Source: Gottschalkia purinilytica
GTDB taxonomy: Bacteria; Bacillota; Clostridia; Tissierellales; Gottschalkiaceae
Assembly (NCBI RefSeq): GCF_001190785.1
Contig: NZ_LGSS01000016.1
Span: 1-62,777, forward strand
DNA length: 62,777 nucleotides
Direction of reading: 5' to 3'
The notes under the pieces: model-generated
What the model was told of the DNA's origin: nothing
The model's input: the letters and a program-made list of their open reading frames with translations, nothing else
Databases searched by the model: none
Translations under genes and position numbers: made by a program
Part shown: positions 34,565-42,199 of the stretch, piece after piece
Position numbering within the stretch: position 1 is the first letter of the stretch
Layout: every line of letters starts with the position of its first letter

Positions 34565-35965
34565 ATGAATATTGATAAAATAATAGATGAATATAAGGAA
34601 GAAATAATAAAATCAACTCAGTACATAATACAAATACCAAGTGTGGAAGAGAAACCTGAAAAAGGAAAGCCATTTGGAGATAAAGTAGATAAAGCTTTAA
34701 AATACGCTTTGAATCTATGTGAAGGATTTGGGTTTAAAGTGGAAAACTTTGATGGATATGCAGGACATGCAGAAATAGGAAATGGAGAGGAAACTGTAGG
34801 GATACTTGTTCATTTAGATGTTGTTCCAGAAGGTGATGGGTGGACATATCCTCCATATGGAGGGGAAATATACGATGGAAAAATATATGGAAGAGGAGCT
34901 ATTGATGATAAAGGACCAGCAATATCTATAATATATGCAATGAAAGCCATAAAAGAGTTAGAGATTCCAATAAATAAAAAAATAAGAGTAATATTTGGGA
35001 CAAATGAGGAAACAAGATGGGAAGATATGGATTACTATTTTAAAAAGAATAAGGCTCCAAATATAGGATTCACTCCAGACGCAGACTTTCCTGCTATATA
35101 TGGAGAAATGGGAATATTAGATTTTGAGATTATAAAAAATATAGAGAATAAAGAATATGAAAATATAAATATAGAGAAGTTACAGGGTGGAAATAGACCT
35201 AATATGGTTCCAGATAATTGTGAAGCTGTTCTAAAAGTTAAGGAGAATTACAAAGAATCTTTAATTAATAAATTAAATAAATATATAAAGAATAGTAACT
35301 CTAAATTTGAATTAGTAGATGATAAAAATGTTATAACTATAAAATCAAGAGGAATTTCTGCACATGGAAGTACACCTCAATCTGGTAAAAATGCTATTTC
35401 ACAGCTAATGGTCCTATTAGATCAAATTGTGAATGAGGATAATGATATTTGTAAATTTATAAAATTCTATAAAGAAAAAATAGGTATAAACTATAATGGA
35501 GAAAATATTGGATGTGGTTTTGAGGATGATTTATCAGGAAAACTTGTGTTTAATGTTGGAACAATTGAATATAGAGAAGACAAAGTAATAACTACGGTAA
35601 ATGTAAGATATCCAATAACATATAATGTTGATGATGTATACAATGGTATTAAAAAGGAATTAGAAAGTATAGATGCTAAAATAATAGAAAAAGGCCATAT
35701 GAGACCAATATACATATCCAAAGACCATGAGCTAATACAAAAGTTAATGAAAGTATATAGAGATGAAACTGGAGATGTTGAAACAGAGCCTATAACAATT
35801 GGTGGTGGAACATATGCAAGAGCTATGGATAATGCAGTTGCATTTGGACCATTATTTCCAGGGCAAAAGGAATTAGCTCATCAAAAAGATGAATATATTG
35901 AAATAGAGCATTTAATAAAAATTACTAAAATCTATACTAAGGCATTATATGAATTAACAAGGTAA
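34565..35965 (+). CDS. pepV: M20 family dipeptidase PepV
   Basis: A 466-residue cytosolic zinc dipeptidase. The metal and catalytic set is in place: H83 and D85 (HLDVVPEGD), bridging D115 (GAIDDKGP), general base E148 with E149 (NEETRWED), D172 (TPDADFP), and the final histidine in LAHQKDEY. The long lid domain typical of PepV is present between them. It splits a broad range of dipeptides taken up or released inside the cell. ATG start with AAAGGAGGAA upstream. Single gene with no clear terminator before the infC promoter. Confidence 0.95.
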   Translation: MNIDKIIDEYKEEIIKSTQYIIQIPSVEEKPEKGKPFGDKVDKALKYALNLCEGFGFKVENFDGYAGHAEIGNGEETVGILVHLDVVPEGDGWTYPPYGGEIYDGKIYGRGAIDDKGPAISIIYAMKAIKELEIPINKKIRVIFGTNEETRWEDMDYYFKKNKAPNIGFTPDADFPAIYGEMGILDFEIIKNIENKEYENINIEKLQGGNRPNMVPDNCEAVLKVKENYKESLINKLNKYIKNSNSKFELVDDKNVITIKSRGISAHGSTPQSGKNAISQLMVLLDQIVNEDNDICKFIKFYKEKIGINYNGENIGCGFEDDLSGKLVFNVGTIEYREDKVITTVNVRYPITYNVDDVYNGIKKELESIDAKIIEKGHMRPIYISKDHELIQKLMKVYRDETGDVETEPITIGGGTYARAMDNAVAFGPLFPGQKELAHQKDEYIEIEHLIKITKIYTKALYELTR

Positions 35966-36011
35966 AAGAATGTAGTAAAATAATATTATAAAAAATTAAG
36001 TGATAAATATG

Positions 36012-36040
36012 TTGACAAAACACTAACACTTAAATATAAT
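36012..36040 (+). promoter_or_regulatory. Consensus sigma-A promoter of infC-rpmI-rplT
   Basis: TTGACA (36012-36017), a 17-bp spacer and TATAAT (36035-36040): a full consensus match. About 240 nt of leader follow before infC. Confidence 0.92.
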
Positions 36041-36042
36041 GT

Positions 36043-36250
36043 ATAGATGAGAACTTTAGAATTGGTTCGATTACATTGTTTATACAACAAAGTAGAAGTT
36101 ATCCGCTTCTCACCTTATGGTAATAGGGCTTATAAGGTTAATATTATTGTATTGAATAGCTGATATGGTTATTAAGTTCGTATGGCTATGCCTTATTATA
36201 TTGTACAATGAAGCGGATAGTATTTTATACTATTCGCTTTTTAAATTGTA
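36043..36250 (+). ncRNA. L20/IF3 leader with attenuator
   Basis: The 5' leader of infC holds a terminator hairpin (AAGCGGATAGTA 36211-36222 with TACTATTCGCTT, then T residues). An upstream segment TATCCGCTTC (36100-36109) is perfectly complementary to GAAGCGGATA (36210-36219), the left arm of that terminator, so an antiterminator can form instead. This matches the L20-leader type of Firmicutes, in which free ribosomal protein L20 favours termination and so limits its own operon. The pairing is seen directly; L20 control is known for the family. Confidence 0.82.
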
Positions 36251-36281
36251 ATGATATATAAAAATATCCAGGAGGTGTCTT

Positions 36282-36794
36282 ATTATTAAAGAACTTCAAA
36301 TTAACGAAGAGATTAGAGACAAAGAGGTAAGGCTAATTGATGCTGATGGAGAACAATTAGGAATAGTGCCAGGAAGAAAAGCTCAGGAATTAGCTGAAGA
36401 GAAGAGACTAGACTTAGTTAAAATAGCTCCTAATGCAAAACCACCAGTTTGCAAAATAATGGACTATGGAAAATATAAATATGAATTAACTAAAAAAGAA
36501 AAAGAAGCTAAGAAGAAACAAAAAGTTATAAATGTTAAAGAAATAAGACTAACACCTAGTATAGAGGAAAACGACATAAAAGTTAAAGCTAAAAGAGCTA
36601 TAGATTTCTTAAAAAATGGTGACAAAGTTAAAGTTACTGTTAGATTTAGAGGAAGAGAACTTGGACACGCAGAAGTTGGAAAACAAGTCCTTGGAAAATT
36701 CGCAAACCTGACTTCAGAATATGGAGTTATTGATAAACAACCAAAATTAGAAGGAAGAAATATGGTTATGTTTTTAAATCCAAAAAACTCATAA
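36282..36794 (+). CDS. infC: Translation initiation factor IF-3 (ATT start)
   Basis: A 170-residue factor that binds the 30S subunit and checks start-codon pairing. The true N-terminus ([19 protein letters not shown]) lies upstream of the first GTG at 36366. The start is ATT at 36282, 6 nt after AGGAGG; a second ATT follows at 36285. Use of AUU is a classic feature of infC, allowing IF-3 to repress its own translation. The linker [20 protein letters not shown] and the C-terminal domain ([14 protein letters not shown]) are complete. First gene of infC-rpmI-rplT. Confidence 0.95.
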   Translation: MIKELQINEEIRDKEVRLIDADGEQLGIVPGRKAQELAEEKRLDLVKIAPNAKPPVCKIMDYGKYKYELTKKEKEAKKKQKVINVKEIRLTPSIEENDIKVKAKRAIDFLKNGDKVKVTVRFRGRELGHAEVGKQVLGKFANLTSEYGVIDKQPKLEGRNMVMFLNPKNS

Positions 36795-36813
36795 CCGGGA
36801 GGGAGGAACTATC

Positions 36814-37008
36814 ATGCCAAAAATGAAAACTCACAGAGGAGCAGCAAAAAGATTTAAAAAGACTGGTACAGGAAAGTTAAAAAGATATAAAGCTTACAAA
36901 AGTCACTTAACAGGGAAAAAATCAGCTAAAAGAGTTAGAAACTTAAGAAAAGCAAGCTTAGTAAGCAGTGGAGATGAAAAGAGAATTAGTACACTATTAC
37001 CATACTAG
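36814..37008 (+). CDS. rpmI: 50S ribosomal protein L35
   Basis: A 64-residue basic ribosomal protein ([20 protein letters not shown] start, fully typical). It lies between infC (19 bp upstream) and rplT (26 bp downstream), the universal bacterial order. Ribosome binding site GGGAGGGAGG. Controlled through the L20 leader. Confidence 0.98.
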   Translation: MPKMKTHRGAAKRFKKTGTGKLKRYKAYKSHLTGKKSAKRVRNLRKASLVSSGDEKRISTLLPY

Positions 37009-37034
37009 TATACAGATAGAGGAGGAAGATTGTA

Positions 37035-37385
37035 ATGGCAAGAGTTAAAAAATCTTTAAATGCAAGAAAAAAACATAGAAAAGTATTGAAGCTTGCTAAA
37101 GGTTACTATGGAGCAAAAAGTAAATTATATAGACCAGCTAATCAAGCTGTAATGAAATCATTAAATTATGCATATGTTGGAAGAAAGTTAAGAAAAAGAG
37201 ATTTCAGAAGACTATGGATAACAAGAATCAATGCAGCAGCTAGATTAAATGGTATGTCATATAGTACATTCATAAATGGACTTAAAAAAGCTAATATAGA
37301 AATAAACAGAAAAATGTTAGCAGAAATGGGTATACATGATCCACAAGGATTTGCTAAATTAGTAGAAATTTCAAAAAACGCGTAA
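37035..37385 (+). CDS. rplT: 50S ribosomal protein L20
   Basis: A 116-residue early-assembly protein of the large subunit ([33 protein letters not shown] start region, split here only by wording). It is also the likely feedback repressor acting on the infC leader. Length and sequence are standard. Ribosome binding site AGGAGGAAG. Last gene of the operon, followed by a terminator. Confidence 0.98.
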   Translation: MARVKKSLNARKKHRKVLKLAKGYYGAKSKLYRPANQAVMKSLNYAYVGRKLRKRDFRRLWITRINAAARLNGMSYSTFINGLKKANIEINRKMLAEMGIHDPQGFAKLVEISKNA

Positions 37386-37419
37386 AATAAAAGTTCCTGT
37401 TAAGGAACTTTTATTTTTA
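37384..37419 (+). terminator. Terminator of infC-rpmI-rplT
   Basis: 14-bp perfect stem AAAATAAAAGTTCC (37384-37397 with 37404-37417), 6-nt loop, T residues. It begins in the rplT stop codon. Confidence 0.9.
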
Positions 37420-37474
37420 TGTATAAAAAACATTATATGTTATAAAAATGATTGATATAGGTATTTTTTAAAGC

Positions 37475-37503
37475 TTTTTGCCAGAAGAATAAAGTAGTAT
37501 AAT
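37475..37503 (+). promoter_or_regulatory. Candidate promoter of the ktr genes
   Basis: TTTTTG (37475-37480), a 17-bp spacer and TATAAT (37498-37503). The -10 is perfect, the -35 weak. Confidence 0.45.
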
Positions 37504-37558
37504 ATATAGATAAAAATTCAATATAATATCTAAAATATAGGAGATGGTAATCATACTT

Positions 37559-38899
37559 ATGAAAGAGAAGATTCGTCGACTAATGTTAAAGCCTGCAAGA
37601 GTTCTAGTATTAGGGATTGCAGGTATCATATTAATTGGAGCTTTTTTACTTAATTTACCCATGGCTTCAAATGATGGACAGAGTATAGGCTTTATAAATT
37701 CTTTATTTACAGCTACATCCGCTGTAAGTGTAACTGGACTTGTAGTAGTTAATACTGCTGAACATTGGACTTTATTTGGAAAAGTAGTTATAATACTACT
37801 CATTCAAGCTGGTGGACTAGGATTTATGACATTAGCTACTTTAATTGCATTTGCTTTAGGAAAGAGAATATCACTTAAAGAAAGACTTATAATGCAAGAA
37901 CAGCTAAATCAGTTTTCATTATCTGGTATAGTCAAATTAACTAGATATGTTATTATCTCTACTCTTATTATTGAAGGAATTGGAGCTTTATTATTATCTA
38001 CAAGGTTTATACCTATATACGGACTTAAAAAAGGCATATGGTTTTCAATATTTCATGCTATATCTGCTTTTTGTAATGCTGGATTTGATATTATAGGAAA
38101 TAGTATAGTACCCTTTGTAGGAGACCCTATTATAAACCTTACTATTTGTGGACTTATAATATTAGGAGGACTTGGATATACTGTATACATTGATTTAACA
38201 AGAAATAGAAGCATAAAGAAATCTACGCTTCATACTAAAGTGGTTTTATTAATAACAACATTATTAATCGTAATTCCATTTTTATTTATTTTTATAGTTG
38301 AATATAATAATCCGAAGACTTTACAAAGTTTATCTGATGGTGAAAAGGTTCTAGCATCATTCTTTCAAGCGGTTGTACCTAGAACAGCAGGATTTAACAG
38401 TATAGATGTTAGTGGAATGACAAGTGCTTCTATATTTTTAGTTATAATTATGATGTTTATAGGTGGATCTCCAAGCTCTACGGCTGGAGGAATTAAAACA
38501 ACAACATTTGGAGTCATAATTTTAAGTGTAATTTCTGTACTTAAAGGAAATCAGGATGTAGAAGTATATAAAAAAAGAATACCGAATACACTTATATTTA
38601 GAGCTTTAGCTGTTATGAGTGTAGGATTACTTTTGGTAGTATCTGTTACAATGGCATTGACTTTAACTGAAAATAAACCTTTTTTAGATTTGTTATATGA
38701 AGTTACTTCAGCTTTTGCTACAGTTGGACTTACAAGAGGAGTAACTCCTGATCTTTCATTGATAGGAAAAATACTAATAATACTGACTATGTTTACTGGT
38801 AAAGTAGGGCCACTTACATTGGCTTTTGCACTTGCAAGCAGACAAAAAGAGTGTAAAGGTAAATATAGATATCCAGAAGGAAAAATTATGATAGGGTAG
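37559..38899 (+). CDS. ktrB: Potassium uptake membrane subunit (TrkH/KtrB family)
   Basis: A 446-residue K+ translocating subunit. The four pore loops of the family are visible: TSAVSVTGLVVV, SAFCNAGFDIIG, PRTAGFNSIDV and SAFATVGLTRGVT, each with the selectivity glycine. About ten hydrophobic helices are seen. The short N-terminus and overall length fit Ktr rather than the longer TrkH. The ATG at 37559 is preferred since an in-frame ATG at 37544 abuts the ribosome binding site. It is paired with the regulatory subunit gene 13 bp downstream. Confidence 0.93.
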   Translation: MKEKIRRLMLKPARVLVLGIAGIILIGAFLLNLPMASNDGQSIGFINSLFTATSAVSVTGLVVVNTAEHWTLFGKVVIILLIQAGGLGFMTLATLIAFALGKRISLKERLIMQEQLNQFSLSGIVKLTRYVIISTLIIEGIGALLLSTRFIPIYGLKKGIWFSIFHAISAFCNAGFDIIGNSIVPFVGDPIINLTICGLIILGGLGYTVYIDLTRNRSIKKSTLHTKVVLLITTLLIVIPFLFIFIVEYNNPKTLQSLSDGEKVLASFFQAVVPRTAGFNSIDVSGMTSASIFLVIIMMFIGGSPSSTAGGIKTTTFGVIILSVISVLKGNQDVEVYKKRIPNTLIFRALAVMSVGLLLVVSVTMALTLTENKPFLDLLYEVTSAFATVGLTRGVTPDLSLIGKILIILTMFTGKVGPLTLAFALASRQKECKGKYRYPEGKIMIG

Positions 38900-38912
38900 G
38901 AAGGTGAGTTTG

Positions 38913-39566
38913 TTGAAAGAGTTTGTTGTTATAGGCTGTGGTAGATTTGGAGAGAGTGTAGCTAAAAACTTGTATAAACAAGGCTATGATGTTATGGCTA
39001 TTGATAAGGATGAAGAAATAATAAAGGAAATATCTGAGTTTGTAACACATGCTGTTCAAGCAGATGCTATTGACGAAAATACATTAAAATCAATAGGAAT
39101 AAGAAACTTTGATGTTGCAATTGTAAGTATAGGATCTGATGTTCAAGCTTCTATAATGGCTACACTAATAGTTAAAGAACTTGGTGTTAAAACTGTAGTA
39201 GCCAAGGCTCAGAATGATGTTCATGCAAAAGTCTTATACAAAATAGGAGCAGATAGAGTTATATTTCCTGAGAGAGATATGGGGATAAGGGTTGCTCATA
39301 ATTTAGTCTCAACTAATATATTAGATTTCATTGAATTATCACCTGACTATAGTGTTATTGAAATTGAAGCTTTACCAGAGTGGGAAGGAAAAGCTCTTAA
39401 AGATCTAAAACTTCCTAATAAATATGGAATAAACATTATGGCTATAAAACATGAGAATAATATAAATATATCGCCTTACGCTGATGATATAGTAAAAAAA
39501 GGTGACATACTGATAGTTATAGGACATACTGAAGGATTAAGAAAATTAGAACATCATGATATATAG
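38913..39566 (+). CDS. ktrA: Potassium uptake regulatory subunit (TrkA/KtrA family)
   Basis: A 217-residue cytosolic RCK protein that forms a ring under KtrB and gates it through nucleotide binding (ATP/ADP or NAD(H)). The Rossmann motif GCGRFG (about residues 8-13) and acidic AIDKDEE follow at the expected spacing; the C-terminal RCK_C domain (about 135-217) binds c-di-AMP in several Firmicutes. The TTG at 38913 is chosen, 8 nt after GGAAGG; an in-frame GTG at 38904 overlaps that site. It shares the transcript with ktrB. Confidence 0.93.
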   Translation: MKEFVVIGCGRFGESVAKNLYKQGYDVMAIDKDEEIIKEISEFVTHAVQADAIDENTLKSIGIRNFDVAIVSIGSDVQASIMATLIVKELGVKTVVAKAQNDVHAKVLYKIGADRVIFPERDMGIRVAHNLVSTNILDFIELSPDYSVIEIEALPEWEGKALKDLKLPNKYGINIMAIKHENNINISPYADDIVKKGDILIVIGHTEGLRKLEHHDI

Positions 39567-39580
39567 ACTAGAGGTGTAAA

Positions 39581-40399
39581 ATGTCGTTACAAATAACTAG
39601 CTCGTCTAACCATATAATAAAGACTTTAAAATTACTTCATAAAAAAAGAGGAAGACAAAAGGAAAAAAGTTTTTTTATAGAAGGAATAAGGTCTGTTGAA
39701 CAAAGTATAGTGTCTAATGCTGATATAAAATATATAGTATATTCAGACATGCTATTTGATACAAAGGGTGGAAAAGAGTTACTAGAAAAAATACAAACAT
39801 TAGGATACGATATTTATTATATAACTGATAAATTATTTAGGGAGATTTCTGATACTGAGCATCCTCAAGGAATATTATCAGTGCTAAGTTTTAAATTTTA
39901 CAAATTAGAAGAAGTATTGTTAAAAGAAAAAAACTTTCTAGTGTTATTAGACAGAGTACAAGATCCAGGAAATATGGGAACTATAATAAGAACCTGTGAT
40001 GCTTTTGGAGCAAATGGAATAATAGTTTCTAATGGTTGTGTAGATATTTATAATCCTAAAACAGTGAGATCAACTATGGGATCAATTTTTCAAGTTCCTA
40101 TAATTGAGTATGAAGATATAAAAGACGCTATATACGATCTTAAATCTAAAAATATAGACATAATATCTACTACTCTTCAATCTAGCGATTATTGTTATAA
40201 TACAGACTTTAATAAGAATTTTGCTTTAGTCATTGGAAATGAAGCTTCGGGAATATCAGATTTTATTGTAGAAGCATCGAGTTCATTGGTGAAAATACCT
40301 ATGCTAGGGAATGCAGAATCTTTAAATGCAGCTATAGCTTCGGCGATTATTATGTATGAAGTTGTCAGACAAAGGCAAAATATAGTGAATGGTAAATAA
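39581..40399 (+). CDS. TrmH/SpoU family RNA 2'-O-methyltransferase
   Basis: A 272-residue SPOUT methyltransferase. Motif 1 (LLDRVQDPGNMGTIIRTCDAFG), motif 2 (VIGNEASGIS) and motif 3 (IPMLGNAESLNAAIASAI) form the knot and SAM site; the N-terminal domain (FFIEGIRSVEQSI) is the L30e-like RNA-binding part. Such YsgA/RlmB-like enzymes modify 23S rRNA or tRNA ribose; the site here is unknown. In many Firmicutes this gene precedes pheST, as here. ATG start with AGAGGTG upstream, 14 bp after ktrA. Confidence 0.93.
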   Translation: MSLQITSSSNHIIKTLKLLHKKRGRQKEKSFFIEGIRSVEQSIVSNADIKYIVYSDMLFDTKGGKELLEKIQTLGYDIYYITDKLFREISDTEHPQGILSVLSFKFYKLEEVLLKEKNFLVLLDRVQDPGNMGTIIRTCDAFGANGIIVSNGCVDIYNPKTVRSTMGSIFQVPIIEYEDIKDAIYDLKSKNIDIISTTLQSSDYCYNTDFNKNFALVIGNEASGISDFIVEASSSLVKIPMLGNAESLNAAIASAIIMYEVVRQRQNIVNGK

Positions 40400-40412
40400 A
40401 TTTGCGACATTG

Positions 40413-40441
40413 TTGTATTTCACTGGCCTTCATGGTATAAT
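40413..40441 (+). promoter_or_regulatory. Extended -10 promoter upstream of yqzL and pheST
   Basis: TTGTAT (40413-40418), a 17-bp spacer and TATAAT (40436-40441) preceded by TGG, an extended -10. It lies directly after the RNA methyltransferase gene. Confidence 0.7.
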
Positions 40442-40473
40442 TTAATTGAATATCCTTGAAGGGGTGTAAGGGA

Positions 40474-40563
40474 ATGATTAATGCTAAATTCTTTTGGCAG
40501 TTATTTGAAAAAACGGGGTCTATTGATGCTTATTTAGCATATAAAAGATTAAACTTAAGCTGA
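40474..40563 (+). CDS. yqzL: YqzL-family mini-protein
   Basis: A 29-residue peptide starting MINAKFFWQLFEKTGSIDAY and ending in AYKRLNLS. The FFWxLFEKTGSIDAYLxYK pattern matches the short YqzL family of Firmicutes, whose function is unknown. The ATG at 40474 follows AAGGGGTG and TAAGGGA, so ribosome binding is plausible. It lies between the promoter at 40413 and the pheS T-box, so it would be transcribed whether or not the T-box allows readthrough. It is too short for most gene finders. Confidence 0.8.
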   Translation: MINAKFFWQLFEKTGSIDAYLAYKRLNLS

Positions 40564-40574
40564 ATACAACTTAA

Positions 40575-40818
40575 TATATAAAAGTGATGATAGAGCTAAG
40601 TATGTATTTAATGAAGCCTATAGAGAAGAAATGTCGTGGCTGAAAGCATTTCTAGGTGGATAATTACAGAATTCTCTCTTGAACTGCTAAGTTGAAATAA
40701 TAGTAGACTTAAGCCGGCTATGTCGTTAATCTAAATAAGTAGTTTAGTAATTTTGCTAAGCTATTAGGGTGGTACCACGGAGAACTTTCGTCCCTTATGG
40801 AGCGAAGGTTCTTTTTTG
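40575..40818 (+). ncRNA. T-box leader controlling pheST
   Basis: The conserved T-box AGGGTGGTACCACGG is at 40766-40780, followed by the terminator (AGAACTTTCG 40781-40790 with CGAAGGTTCT 40803-40812, then TTTTTT). Stem I lies at about 40585-40690, with an apical hairpin around GAAATGTCG...; a TTC at 40672-40674 in the expected right-hand part is a candidate Phe specifier codon. Uncharged tRNA-Phe should stabilise the antiterminator and allow expression. T-box is seen; tRNA identity is inferred from downstream pheS. Confidence 0.9.
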
Positions 40819-40846
40819 TTTTATAATATTTAGGGAGATGTTGAAT

Positions 40847-41128
40847 TTGATATACTTAGTTTGCTTTATAATGTTTTTCATAGCGTTTTTTATAGTTAAT
40901 TTTGCAATGTATAAGATTAAGTCTAAGCAAGATAATGGTAATAAATCTAAAAAGAATGATTCTATGTTTAAAAGACGATCTAATAAAAGATGTAAGAAAA
41001 GTAAAAAAGATAAAACTAAATATAACGATAATGGAGTAAAAAAAGTTTTAAAAAACACTTTGATTACAAGTGTTATATATATATTAATGCTATACATCTT
41101 AATAAATATTGTAGGAATAAGAAGTTAG
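40847..41128 (+). CDS. Small membrane protein with basic central region, unknown
   Basis: A roughly 93-residue protein in the T-box-controlled operon before pheS. A first hydrophobic helix (IYLVCFIMFFIAFFIVNFAM), a very basic, low-complexity centre (KSKQDNGNKSKK...KRCKKSKKDKTK) and a second helix near the C-terminus. No family recognised. The start is TTG at 40847, 9 nt after AGGGAG; ATG at 40838 directly touches that site, and any longer frame would run into the T-box. The position suggests co-control with phenylalanyl-tRNA synthetase, but no link in function is evident. Confidence 0.65.
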   Translation: MIYLVCFIMFFIAFFIVNFAMYKIKSKQDNGNKSKKNDSMFKRRSNKRCKKSKKDKTKYNDNGVKKVLKNTLITSVIYILMLYILINIVGIRS

Positions 41129-41143
41129 AAAGGAGTATATTTA

Positions 41144-42166
41144 ATGAAAGATAATTTGATAAATATAAAAGAAAAAGCATTGTTAGAGATAAAAGATGTT
41201 AATGACTTGCAAGCTTTAGATCAAATAAGAGTTAAATATTTAGGAAAGAAGGGAGAACTTACACAAGTTCTTAGAGGTATGGGAGGCCTTTCAAAGGAAG
41301 AAAGACCCGTTGTTGGACAGATAGCTAATGAAGTTAGAGAAGCTATAGAGATAAACATAGAAGCTAGTAAAAATGAACTAAAAAATAAAGAGAAAAAAGC
41401 TAGACTTGAGCTAGAAAAAATAGATATAACTATGCCAGGTAAAGATATAAAAGTAGGACATAGACATCCACTTATAACTGTAATGGAAGAACTCGAAAAT
41501 GCATTTATGAGTATGGGATTCGATATAGTTCAGGGACCAGAAGTTGAAACTGTATATAATAATTTCGATGCTTTAAATTCTCCTGAAAATCATCCTTCTA
41601 GAGATGAATCAGATACTTTCTATATTACAGATGATATACTATTAAGAACTCAAACTTCTCCAGTACAAATAAGAACTATGAAACAGAGTAAACCGCCAAT
41701 AAGAATAGTTTCAGCAGGTAGGACTTTTAGATTTGATGACGTTGATGATACTCACTCACCTATGTTTCATCAGTTAGAAGGACTTGTAGTTGATAAAAAT
41801 GTTACTTTTGCTAATCTTAAAGATACTATAGATATGTTTATTAAAAAGATATTTGGAAGTGAAATGAAAACTAGAATTAGACCACATTATTTTCCATTTA
41901 CAGAACCAAGTGCAGAGGTAGATGTAACTTGCTTTAAATGCATGGGAAAGGGTTGCGATTCTTGTAGTGGAACTGGATGGAGTATGGAACTTCTAGGATG
42001 TGGAATGGTTCATCCAAACGTATTAAGAAATTGTGGAATAGATCCTAATGAATATAGTGGATTTGCATTTGGAATTGGAATAGATAGAATTGCTATGGTT
42101 AAATATGGAATTAATAATATAAGACTTTTATTTGAAAATGATATGAGATTTTTAAATCAGTTTTAA
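41144..42166 (+). CDS. pheS: Phenylalanine--tRNA ligase alpha subunit
   Basis: A 340-residue class II synthetase subunit, forming an (alpha-beta)2 tetramer that charges tRNA-Phe. An N-terminal coiled coil (1-90) binds tRNA; motif 2 ([19 protein letters not shown]) and motif 3 ([18 protein letters not shown]) make the active site. [18 protein letters not shown] segment gives a cysteine-rich insert, common in clostridial PheS. ATG start with AGGAGTA upstream. Expression should respond to phenylalanine supply through the upstream T-box. Confidence 0.98.
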   Translation: MKDNLINIKEKALLEIKDVNDLQALDQIRVKYLGKKGELTQVLRGMGGLSKEERPVVGQIANEVREAIEINIEASKNELKNKEKKARLELEKIDITMPGKDIKVGHRHPLITVMEELENAFMSMGFDIVQGPEVETVYNNFDALNSPENHPSRDESDTFYITDDILLRTQTSPVQIRTMKQSKPPIRIVSAGRTFRFDDVDDTHSPMFHQLEGLVVDKNVTFANLKDTIDMFIKKIFGSEMKTRIRPHYFPFTEPSAEVDVTCFKCMGKGCDSCSGTGWSMELLGCGMVHPNVLRNCGIDPNEYSGFAFGIGIDRIAMVKYGINNIRLLFENDMRFLNQF

Positions 42167-42199
42167 TAGATATGATAGTAGATAATAAGGAGGATAAAT

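Noticed and set aside
40769-40846. N-terminal extension of the small membrane protein into the T-box
   Set aside because: It would translate the T-box and terminator; SD AGGGAG supports a start at 40847.
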